A DNA stretch of 64,000 bases from Paenibacillus oceani. GTDB lineage: Bacteria; Bacillota; Bacilli; Paenibacillales; NBRC-103111. Shown piece by piece: positions 1 through 7,428 of this stretch. The stretch lies in NCBI RefSeq assembly GCF_014705615.1, contig NZ_JACXJA010000006.1, positions 186,001-250,000 on the forward strand. The letters run 5' to 3'. A program made the translations under genes and the position numbers. Each line of letters opens with the position of its first letter. Position 1 is the first letter of the stretch. The notes under the pieces are model-generated. The model made no database searches, was not told the origin of the DNA, and worked only from the letters and a program-made list of their open reading frames with translations.

Positions 1-2075
1 CTCGGTCAAAATATAAGTGCCGAATGGCATGTCGATAAACTTGAGCAATCCATCCTGGCCAGTCGTATACGTTCCAATGATAACTTTGCCATAAGTCGAA
101 CCCGTAACCGTAGTTCCAGTTCCATATGTCGAGCCCGTTACCGTAGTCAACTGCTCCAACTTGAAGATGGCTCCCTGCAGCGGCATTCCCGTGAGGTCGT
201 CAACTTTCTTGATGAAGAAATTTCCTATTTTCGGCAATATTACTTGCATCTTATTTTTGACTTCGGACTCCTGGTAACCCGTAGTTTCGGTATTGGCTAC
301 AGTCAGAGCGATCTCGCGTTCCGTCGGATCAAGCTCATACCCGGATGGTGCCACGATCTCCGTCAAAATGTAAGTGCCAAACACCAAATCTTCGTATTTC
401 AGCAATCCATTGATGTCTGTAGTATACGTTGCACCTGTGACCGTAGTCCGGGTGCCGTTAGACGCCTTATGCTCCAACTTGAACTGTGCTCCTTGCAGCA
501 CTGTGCTCGTGTTGTCGGCATCCACTTTTTTGATGATCAGATCGCCTGTCGTTCTCGCCTTATTTTTGACTTCGAACTCATGGTAACCCGTAGTTTCGGT
601 ATTGGCTACAGTCAGAACGATCTCCCGTTCCGTCGAATCCAGCTCATACCCGTACGGTGCCACGGTCTCCGTCAAAATGTAAGTGCCGAACGCCAAATCT
701 TCGTATTTCACCAATCCATTGATGTCTGTGGCATACGTTGCACTTGTGACCGAAGTCCGGGTGCCGTTAGACGCCTTATGCTCCAGTTTGAACTGTGCTC
801 CTTGCATCACCGTGCTCGTGTTGTCGGCATCCACTTTTTTGATGATCAGATCGCCTGTCGTTCTGACCTTATTTTTGACTTCGTACTCATTGTAGCCCGT
901 AGCTTCGGTATTGGCTACGTCCAGAACGATCTCCCGTTCCGTCGGATCCAGCTCATACCCGTACGGTGCCACGATCTCCGTCAAAATGTAAGTGCCTAAC
1001 GCCAAATTTTCGTATTTCAGCAATCCGTTGATGTCTGTAGTATACGTTGCACCTGTGACCGTAGTCCGGGTGCCGTTAGACGCCTTATGCTCCAGCTTGA
1101 ACTGTGCTCCTTGCAGAACCTTAGTCGTCGTATCGGCATCCACTTTTTTGATGATCAGATCGCCTGTCGTTCTCGCCTTATTTTTGACTTCGAACTCATG
1201 GTAACCCGTAACTTCGGTATTGGCTACCGTCAGAACGATCTCCCGTTCCGTCGGATTCAGTTCGTACCCGGCCGGTGGTTTGGTCTCCGTCAAAATGTAA
1301 GTGCCTAACGCCAAATCTTCGTATTTCAGCAATCCATTGATGTCCGTAGTATACGTTGAATGGGTGACCGTAGTCCGGGTGCCGTTAGAAGCCTTATGCT
1401 CCAGCTTGAATTGCGCCCCTTCCAGGACCGCATTCGTACCGTCTTCGACTTTCTTGATAACGAGACTGCCTGTTGTTCTCGCTTTATTTTCGACCTTGAA
1501 CTCATAGCCTGTCGTACCGACATGGTCTGGAGTCAGTTCGATGGAATGTTCCTTCGGATCGAGAACGTACCCGTACGGCGCTATAATCTCCGTCAACATG
1601 TAATTCCCCAACGGCAAATCCGCATACTTCAACAATCCGTTGCTGCCGGTCGCATAGGTTGAATTGGAGACCGTGGTCCGGGTACTGTCCGAATTGACCC
1701 GCTCCAGCTTGAATGTTGCGCCTTGCAGAACGGTATTCGTGCCTTCTTTGACTTTTTTGACGATCAGATCGCCTATGGCTCGCTTATTTTTGACTTCGAA
1801 CTCATAAGGTGCACTGCCGGCCGTAGCGGCGTCCAAAATGATCGTTTTTTCTGTCGAATCCAGCTCGTACGCGCGCGGGGCCGCAGTCTCGGTCAATATA
1901 TAAGTGCCGAACAGCAAATCTTCGTATTTCAGCAATCCGTCTGCATCTGTCTTGTTTTCCGTTTGGCTGATCAGAATCCGCTTCCCGTTCGACTCCCGCT
2001 CCAGCTTGAACTGTGCGTCTTTCAGAACGGCTCCCGTGTCCAGATCGGTTTTCTTAATGATCAAGGTGCCAGTAA
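1..2075 (-). repeat. Tandem Cna-B domain repeats (300-309 bp period)
   Basis: The conserved string gtcaaaatgtaagtgcc recurs at 362, 671, 980 and 1289 (exactly 309 bp apart), with diverged copies at 1592 and 1892 and another at 5. Each unit encodes one domain of about 103 residues. The three central units are nearly identical at DNA level, which suggests recent amplification or gene conversion; the outer ones are more diverged. Confidence 0.9.
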
Positions 2076-4818
2076 CGCCGTTTCCGGTACCAGAACCGGT
2101 AGTCTTCCGAACCGTCTCGCTTTCGATAGCAGTCTTTTCACCTTTTGTAATCTGATCTCCGGTAAAGGTAACCGAATTGCTTACCGATACTTGGCCGGAC
2201 GCGTTAATGAAAGTCTGATACTCCAGAATGTAGGCATCCTTGATTGCATAATTCGGATTTGAATTTTTGAACTTCAGCACAAACGACTGCTTACCGTTGT
2301 CATCCGTTGCAAAGTACAGGGTGTAGTCTACATCTTTTACTAATAAAGGTTTCGTCAAGTCTTTCGTTACCGTTCCATTCGAACTAACCAATGTAGGATA
2401 CAGCTTGAAAGAACTTTCCACCAAGATTTGGTTTGCGCTCGGCTCGTCTTTCACCGTAGCGTTTTCTACCAACGACTGTCCTCTATTAATCGGCAGCGAC
2501 CAATCCATAAGGACCTTGTTGGTTGAGTGAAGCGCACCAGTTTTGGAGACGAATTCGCCGCCATGTTTAATCGTTACGGTTGTTCCGAAACTAGTAAGCG
2601 GAGTGCTGCTGTTTTCGTACAAATTAGCGGTATTCGAGATCGTCTTTTCATCAATTTTCACACCGTCAAGACTAGTCTTGAACGTGATGTAATAGGGGGT
2701 GTTGATCACTTTGCCCGGCGGTTTATCGAATGCTACGCTCAACGTGTTGTTGTTGGCCGCATTCGGTTCCGTGAACGTATACTCGCTGTTATTAACCTCG
2801 GCTCCAACTACGATTCCGTTCTCCGTTCCCGACAAAGTCATATGGTGCACATTCAGAGAACCGGACACATACTTTTGACCTTGTCCGAGAATATCCTTCA
2901 CAACCGCATCCGTAATCGGTCTGTTGTTGTAGTTGATACCGATTTTCCAGGTCAGTTCCTTCGTTACCGCATCGTAGGAACCTTCTTTAAATCCGTTGGC
3001 TTTGGTGAACGTATCCGGAATAAATGGGGCTGTGATCGTTTTCGTTTTGTCCACCGTAGTGCTGTTTTCAACTACTTTCCAGTCCAGCTTGCCCCGGTTG
3101 TAAAAATTATCCTTATGATCCCCTTGGGAAATACCGAACGAATTATCGTGCGGCGGCTTCCATTCATTATCGAACTTCGTCGTGTAAGTGATTCGATGTT
3201 CGGTCGTGACCGGTTTTAAGAACGTGATCGTAAAGCCCGTAGTCGGATCTTGAGTAATCGTATAGTCCGTGCCCTGGGTCAACGTCGTCGAGCCTCTTTG
3301 AACTCTAATCGGCCCATGCAACTGCAAGCCGCCAAACGGGAATGTATCTGTAAAGACGAGATTTTGAACATCCGTATACCCGATCTCGTTGATCCGTACA
3401 GTCCAATCTATCGTTTTGTCGTTATAGTTTGGATTGCTCGACCCTTTATCGAGAAATTTCTGGCTGATGCTCTGTGTAGCCGACTTCGTGGTCGTACCCG
3501 TCGTTACGCTGTTACTCAGGGTATGGTCTTCATACACATTCCCTGCTGCTTTGGTTTTGTACTTGATTTTGTAGGCTTGGCTGGCTCCGCTAGGAAATAT
3601 CAATTCAAAGCCGTTTTTCCCTGTGGCCGTAGCAGGCGTTACCGCATACCCGCTTGTCAGCTTGTCTCCAACAACTGCGTTGCCATTCGAATCAAAGCTT
3701 ACCTCATAGACCTCAACTTGTCCGTCCAATACATGCATATTGTCAAACTGGTCTACAAGCACCGCTTGTGCAGCAGGAATCTGGTTCAACGAATAGTTGT
3801 AGTCGATCTCCCAGCTTACCGATTGAGTACTCGAGTCATAACCGCTGGTCTTCTTTTCCAGCAGCGTCCCGCGGTCGACCGTTACGGTCGGTGATGTTGC
3901 AAGAGGCTCCGTCGTGCCGCCTGTCAGAGTAGCCTTATTCACAAATGACTTTTTGTCATCCGTAAATCCGGTTGTAAACACAATCTGGTAGGCTGAATCG
4001 ATATTGCCCAAATTTACGGCAAATTTGTTTGCTGCGACATTGGGATCATATGTATAATCCGCAGCATTCAATTTGTTTCCACGCACTGTAGTACCGTTGT
4101 TTTTAACAATCAGCTCATAGACTTCCACATTAGCGGGCTTGGCAAGCCCCGGCGGAAGCTCGTCAATTAAGGCAGCATTGCTTATTCTCTCGAGCTTCTT
4201 GTTAACGTCGATCGTCCAGTTGATCCACTGAGTTTGTTTGTTCCGATTGGGAGAACCCGATTTTTTGATCGTTTCCGTCACGTTCGGTTGAAACAAAACC
4301 GTAAGATCTTGCGTCTGATTATCCTTGATCGGGATCGAAATGGTGACTTCCGATTCTGATGTTTTAGTGCTCTCGCTGAACCACGTGTCGAACGTAAGCG
4401 TGCCCTTCACGTTGGATCGTTTTTGGATTTCATCGTTAAAGGTCATGGTTACTTCGCGCGTGCTTTCCAGCAGCTTGAACGTACCGACTTTCACATTTCC
4501 AGCGATCATTAGATCACCGGTCGCGTCGTTATAAACTTCAAACAGGTCGTGAATTTTGAATGTGAAAGTATCGCCGGACCTGTATCCGTGTCCGTTTTCG
4601 AGCTCCCATTCGTAGTTTAGCTTGACGGCTGAAGCCGGCGTGACCCGATAATCAGGATCTAGAGTCGCATCAATGATCTTTCCCTGGCCATCCATCAAGA
4701 TTACCTTCGATAGGATACTGTCCGTAATCGCTGCTGCATAAGCCGTATTAAACAGACCCGTAAAGGTTTGGGCAAATAGCAGAAGCGCGATCGTGAGAAC
4801 CGATACTTTCCTTCGCAT
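1..4818 (-). CDS. Cna-B repeat surface adhesin (5' part; runs off left edge)
   Basis: Secreted, probably wall-anchored adhesin; 1606 residues are in the window and the C-terminus with any sorting signal is outside. Residues 1-29 form a signal peptide (MRRK, hydrophobic core, AYA). Residues about 30-910 hold a series of beta-rich domains resembling the adhesive domains of Gram-positive MSCRAMMs; five of them carry the same W-x-I-x-x-N strand (INWTIDVN, VSWEIDYN, IDWTVRIN, LTWKIGIN, MDWSLPIN). From about residue 917 come seven Cna-B (SpaA, prealbumin-like) domains, each opening with a KK strand (LIIKK) and closing with YILTE then AP-GYEL; the Lys and Glu fit the family's isopeptide bond. The start is the only ATG directly before the signal peptide, but its GGAGG lies 12 nt away and a short frame with a better ribosome site overlaps it. 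The ligand cannot be told from sequence. Confidence 0.88.
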   Translation of the reverse strand, partial: MRRKVSVLTIALLLFAQTFTGLFNTAYAAAITDSILSKVILMDGQGKIIDATLDPDYRVTPASAVKLNYEWELENGHGYRSGDTFTFKIHDLFEVYNDATGDLMIAGNVKVGTFKLLESTREVTMTFNDEIQKRSNVKGTLTFDTWFSESTKTSESEVTISIPIKDNQTQDLTVLFQPNVTETIKKSGSPNRNKQTQWINWTIDVNKKLERISNAALIDELPPGLAKPANVEVYELIVKNNGTTVRGNKLNAADYTYDPNVAANKFAVNLGNIDSAYQIVFTTGFTDDKKSFVNKATLTGGTTEPLATSPTVTVDRGTLLEKKTSGYDSSTQSVSWEIDYNYSLNQIPAAQAVLVDQFDNMHVLDGQVEVYEVSFDSNGNAVVGDKLTSGYAVTPATATGKNGFELIFPSGASQAYKIKYKTKAAGNVYEDHTLSNSVTTGTTTKSATQSISQKFLDKGSSNPNYNDKTIDWTVRINEIGYTDVQNLVFTDTFPFGGLQLHGPIRVQRGSTTLTQGTDYTITQDPTTGFTITFLKPVTTEHRITYTTKFDNEWKPPHDNSFGISQGDHKDNFYNRGKLDWKVVENSTTVDKTKTITAPFIPDTFTKANGFKEGSYDAVTKELTWKIGINYNNRPITDAVVKDILGQGQKYVSGSLNVHHMTLSGTENGIVVGAEVNNSEYTFTEPNAANNNTLSVAFDKPPGKVINTPYYITFKTSLDGVKIDEKTISNTANLYENSSTPLTSFGTTVTIKHGGEFVSKTGALHSTNKVLMDWSLPINRGQSLVENATVKDEPSANQILVESSFKLYPTLVSSNGTVTKDLTKPLLVKDVDYTLYFATDDNGKQSFVLKFKNSNPNYAIKDAYILEYQTFINASGQVSVSNSVTFTGDQITKGEKTAIESETVRKTTGSGTGNGVTGTLIIKKTDLDTGAVLKDAQFKLERESNGKRILISQTENKTDADGLLKYEDLLFGTYILTETAAPRAYELDSTEKTIILDAATAGSAPYEFEVKNKRAIGDLIVKKVKEGTNTVLQGATFKLERVNSDSTRTTVSNSTYATGSNGLLKYADLPLGNYMLTEIIAPYGYVLDPKEHSIELTPDHVGTTGYEFKVENKARTTGSLVIKKVEDGTNAVLEGAQFKLEHKASNGTRTTVTHSTYTTDINGLLKYEDLALGTYILTETKPPAGYELNPTEREIVLTVANTEVTGYHEFEVKNKARTTGDLIIKKVDADTTTKVLQGAQFKLEHKASNGTRTTVTGATYTTDINGLLKYENLALGTYILTEIVAPYGYELDPTEREIVLDVANTEATGYNEYEVKNKVRTTGDLIIKKVDADNTSTVMQGAQFKLEHKASNGTRTSVTSATYATDINGLVKYEDLAFGTYILTETVAPYGYELDSTEREIVLTVANTETTGYHEFEVKNKARTTGDLIIKKVDADNTSTVLQGAQFKLEHKASNGTRTTVTGATYTTDINGLLKYEDLVFGTYILTEIVAPSGYELDPTEREIALTVANTETTGYQESEVKNKMQVILPKIGNFFIKKVDDLTGMPLQGAIFKLEQLTTVTGSTYGTGTTVTGSTYGKVIIGTYTTGQDGLLKFIDMPFGTYILTE
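89..147 (-). repeat. 33-bp internal duplication in the leftmost Cna-B repeat
   Basis: Two 26-bp copies at 89-114 and 122-147 (33-bp period) encode TTVTGSTYG twice, making this repeat longer than the others by about 48 bp (357 bp spacing instead of 309). The reading frame stays open, so one loop of this domain is extended. Confidence 0.8.
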
Positions 4819-4894
4819 GTTTCTTATGGGCCTCCATCTCTGTTGAATTAACGTTATGAACTTCACTTGCTCTTGCCTGCTTCGCTATTTTCAT
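4748..4894 (-). CDS. Possible 48-residue leader ORF overlapping the adhesin start
   Basis: An ATG at 4894 has an ideal AGGAGG six bases upstream (4901-4906) and opens a 48-residue frame rich in charged residues (MKIAKQARASEVHN...). It overlaps the first 71 bases of the adhesin in a different frame. It could be a leader peptide whose translation sets adhesin initiation, or the original N-terminus of the adhesin separated from the rest by a small indel near 4820. No similarity to a known peptide is recognised; it does not look secreted. Confidence 0.35.
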   Translation of the reverse strand: MKIAKQARASEVHNVNSTEMEAHKKHAKESIGSHDRASAICPNLYGSV

Positions 4895-4937
4895 ATCTCT
4901 CCTCCTCTCTAATGTGTTTGTTATTTTCAATGATCAC

Positions 4938-4967
4938 CGTATAACAAATTTCTCTACAAATTCTCAA
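4938..4967 (-). promoter_or_regulatory. Candidate sigma-A promoter for the adhesin
   Basis: On the minus strand TTGAGA (4962-4967) and TATACG (4938-4943) are 18 bp apart. Transcription would start near 4931, about 37 nt before the short leader frame. Both boxes deviate from consensus. Confidence 0.4.
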
Positions 4968-5028
4968 CAGCTTCTACCACTCCGCCCCCGATATTTTATT
5001 CTCCTCAGTGTGAAGGTCAGCCAGCAAC

Positions 5029-5063
5029 AAAAAAGACCGCCCCTCGTGTCTGGGACGGCCTTC
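5029..5063 (-). terminator. Terminator after the response regulator
   Basis: On the minus strand GGCCGTCCC pairs with GGGGCGGTC (one G-U, one U-G pair) and is followed by TTTTTTG. It ends the 5081-6220 transcript before the adhesin promoter. Confidence 0.8.
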
Positions 5064-5080
5064 TCACCATATATGATTTA

Positions 5081-6220
5081 CTAACCTCGAAGCTTCCACT
5101 GCTCCAACCAATTCAGCGTCGTTTCCGAAAGTCCGATCCCGAGTTCACCCTCCAGCATCTCCCGAACGATCCGGAATTGCCCTTCCACGGCGGAACGTTC
5201 TCCCATTTTGTCGTACACCTGCATCATTCCCAGATGACCCTCTTCAGAGTAGGGCTGCAGCTGCACGATCCGCTGATAGAGCGATAATGCCGCCGGAAGC
5301 ATCCCCGTCTCGGTATAACGCTCGGCGACCTGCACCGTGTGGTGCAGCCACATCATCCGAAGGCGCTGCCGCTCGCTTTCCGCCCAAGCGTACCCTTTAT
5401 CCCCGAAATAATCGCCCGAGTACTCCTGCACCCATCTCCGGTGTTCCTCCAGGTGATCCGGCTGAACGGGTCCTAGATTACGGATGCCGTTCTCCCACTC
5501 CTCCACATCCAGCGCCACCTGATGCAAGTCCAGCCGGTAGCCGACCTGGCCGCTGATCCGGCTGATCTGTACATCGACATGCGATTCCTTCAACGTTTTG
5601 CGGATATGGTAAATGATCGTATACAGGTGGGCCAGAGCCTTCTCCGGGTCCGTATCGGGCCAGAACAGATCGATCAGCGTTTCTTTGTATACCACGCTGC
5701 CGCGATGGTGGAGCAAATAACAGAATAACTCCTCCGTCTTCGTAGTTCTCCATCGGAACGGCTGCGCAGCATGCCCCTCCTGCTCGAACTGGAGCATGCC
5801 GAAACAGCGGATACAGCCGGCCTTGTTCTCACGCATTGCCGTCTGCTCCGCCAGCTGGGACCATTTTTTCTCCAGTCTCCTCACCGTCTTCATCAGCCTC
5901 CGGCTTTGAACCGGCTTGACGATGTAATCCATCGCATGAAGCTCGAACGCTTCCAGCGCAAACTGGTTATAAGCCGTCACGAATACGATATTCGTATCCG
6001 GACAGCTGTCCGTTATAATTTCCGCAGCCGTTAATCCGTCCATTTCCGGCATGTCGATATCCATAAAAATGACGTCCGGCTTCAGCTCCGGAGCAGCTTG
6101 AACCGCCTCCACGGGGTCCGTTAAGGCAGCGATTATTTCGATGTCCATCAATTCTTTCAGCAACTGCTCCAAGTAGACGAGAGCCAGTCTCTCGTCGTCT
6201 ACAAGCATACCCCGGATCAT
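5081..6220 (-). CDS. Response regulator with SARP-type output (receiver, winged helix, BTAD)
   Basis: Cytoplasmic two-component regulator of about 379 residues. Residues 1-115 are a receiver domain: acidic pair in LVDDE, phosphorylation Asp in FMDIDMPEMDG, Thr in FVTAY and Lys in IVKP. Residues about 150-230 form an OmpR-like winged helix (FCYLLHHRGS, LIDLFWPD, HIRKTLKE) and about 235-375 a bacterial transcriptional activator (BTAD) domain of TPR-like helices, the arrangement of SARP-family regulators. The start at 6220 was preferred over the GTG-adjacent ATG at 6229 because GGTGA lies five bases before it. No histidine kinase gene is adjacent, so the partner is unknown. Targets are unknown; the adhesin is the next gene downstream but is separated by a terminator. 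Confidence 0.85.
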   Translation of the reverse strand: MIRGMLVDDERLALVYLEQLLKELMDIEIIAALTDPVEAVQAAPELKPDVIFMDIDMPEMDGLTAAEIITDSCPDTNIVFVTAYNQFALEAFELHAMDYIVKPVQSRRLMKTVRRLEKKWSQLAEQTAMRENKAGCIRCFGMLQFEQEGHAAQPFRWRTTKTEELFCYLLHHRGSVVYKETLIDLFWPDTDPEKALAHLYTIIYHIRKTLKESHVDVQISRISGQVGYRLDLHQVALDVEEWENGIRNLGPVQPDHLEEHRRWVQEYSGDYFGDKGYAWAESERQRLRMMWLHHTVQVAERYTETGMLPAALSLYQRIVQLQPYSEEGHLGMMQVYDKMGERSAVEGQFRIVREMLEGELGIGLSETTLNWLEQWKLRG

Positions 6221-6255
6221 AACATTCACCGCTCTGTCGAAATGTAAGCAGGTCT

Positions 6256-6264
6256 ATTATATCA
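6256..6264 (-). promoter_or_regulatory. Extended -10 promoter of the response regulator
   Basis: The minus strand reads TGATATAAT here, a perfect -10 box with the TGn extension. No good -35 box is seen 17 bp upstream. The start would be near 6249, about 30 nt before the coding region. Confidence 0.5.
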
Positions 6265-6336
6265 TAGTTCGGGGACACTTCCCGTAGCGTGATACGCTGC
6301 CATTCGACAAAATATTGAAAAGAAACGCCAGGACCG

Positions 6337-6948
6337 CTAAGTCCCGATCCATAACCGAAGCCCGTACAGGACCGCCAAATGGCCGGGGTAAAATCCGCGA
6401 TAGATCCATTTGTTCAGCTGTACCCGGCTATTCAGCTCCTGGGCGCACACGATCAGGAAAGTGCCGAATACGCTGAACAACTGGATCGCATAACCGAATC
6501 CGTATACGAGTACATGGGCGGTGTCCAGCAAGAAATGATAATGCACCAGCTGCCATTGCCTGAAATAACGGAACAGCAAGGCAATCATCACTCCGTAAAG
6601 TCCGTAGCTCATCGGAACCCATAGAGCGATGCCGACAGCTCCGCCAACCAGAAGCAGCTTGAAGATGCCTTTTACCCCGGAGTCGAGCGTGTACAGCACC
6701 CCCAGAGCCAACAATAGCGTAAAAATAACGTTAAGCTGCCACAGCTGCAGCGAGAGCGTGTACGGAAGCTGCGACAAAACGGCGAGTCCGAGCAATCTGA
6801 ACGCGTACCTTTTTAAATTTCTCGTGTGCAAGTACCCTTGAACTAAAAACCAGCCATACAGCGGAAACGCGATCCTTCCGATGACCCGAAACACCGCAAT
6901 ATCCGGATAAAACACGATGCCGACATGATCCACAAGCATGGTTATCAT
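6337..6948 (-). CDS. TraX family integral membrane protein
   Basis: About 203 residues, strongly hydrophobic, with roughly seven membrane segments. The N-terminal MLVDHVG, the GRIAFPLYGWFLVQGY segment and LSQLPYTLSL are typical of the TraX family. TraX acetylates F-pilin in enteric plasmids; the chromosomal Firmicute members have no assigned substrate, so the role here is unknown. Family members usually begin a few residues earlier (M-Q-x-x-A-M); here the matching residues LQFIAM are encoded just upstream from a CTG at 6963, with GGTGA nine bases before it and an in-frame stop (TGA) further up. Either CTG is used or translation starts at the ATG at 6948. Confidence 0.75.
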   Translation of the reverse strand: MITMLVDHVGIVFYPDIAVFRVIGRIAFPLYGWFLVQGYLHTRNLKRYAFRLLGLAVLSQLPYTLSLQLWQLNVIFTLLLALGVLYTLDSGVKGIFKLLLVGGAVGIALWVPMSYGLYGVMIALLFRYFRQWQLVHYHFLLDTAHVLVYGFGYAIQLFSVFGTFLIVCAQELNSRVQLNKWIYRGFYPGHLAVLYGLRLWIGT

Positions 6949-7159
6949 AGCGATGAACTGCAGCAGACTGGATCACCCGACTTTCGAAAGGACGGTAGGG
7001 AAGCTGCAGCGCTGCCTGTCAGGACTTCAGCTTCGTCCAGGCTAATCCGCCGTTGAAGCTTCCCCGTTTCCATTACAATAACATCCCTCGCCGGCAATGT
7101 TAAGACCTGATACGCCGATGCCTCCCCACCGTTCTTCGTTTCCGGCGCTTTATTTTTAA

Positions 7160-7400
7160 TTATCCCCGGTCCAGCTTGCCGAACAAATCTTTGAATATCG
7201 GATCTCGATGGACGAAGTTCGCATAGCGGATAAAAGGCCGCGACGAGTCGAAGCTCCACGTGCACGAGTCCGTAACGACCGGGCTGTGGGCAAGCACCGT
7301 CGGAACCCAGGCATCGTTGATCAGCCAAGCGATCGCCGATATGTCCCAGATGACCCGGGAGTAGGCGAAGTGATCGTCGATTTCGTCCCTGTAACAAAAC
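7160..7400 (-). pseudogene. C-terminal remnant of a nucleoside hydrolase
   Basis: A reading frame ending at the TAA at 7160-7162 encodes FAYSRVIWDISAIAWLIND, then WVPTVL, TWSFDSSRPFIRYANFVHRD and PIFKDLFGKL. This matches the C-terminal end of inosine-uridine preferring nucleoside hydrolases as I know the family. Only about 70 residues remain, no start codon or N-terminal Asp-rich site is present, and homology stops right behind the stop codon of the beta-helix gene (7429). It is read as a truncated relic. The rest of 6964-7160 holds no gene that I can support. Confidence 0.6.
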
Positions 7401-7428
7401 GGACTGGTTGTCGCTGCGGCGGCCTGCG

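Noticed and set aside
244-999. Long open frames on the plus strand opposite the adhesin repeats
   Set aside because: They recur with the 309-bp repeat period and have no ribosome sites; they are shadows of the Cna-B coding sequence.
1-2075. Possible CRISPR or satellite repeats at the left edge
   Set aside because: The 309-bp period keeps one open reading frame and encodes Cna-B domains.
6945-7397. 150-codon minus-strand frame before the TraX-like gene
   Set aside because: It is out of frame with the nucleoside hydrolase remnant in its first half and has no ribosome site; its stop overlapping the TraX ATG is probably chance.
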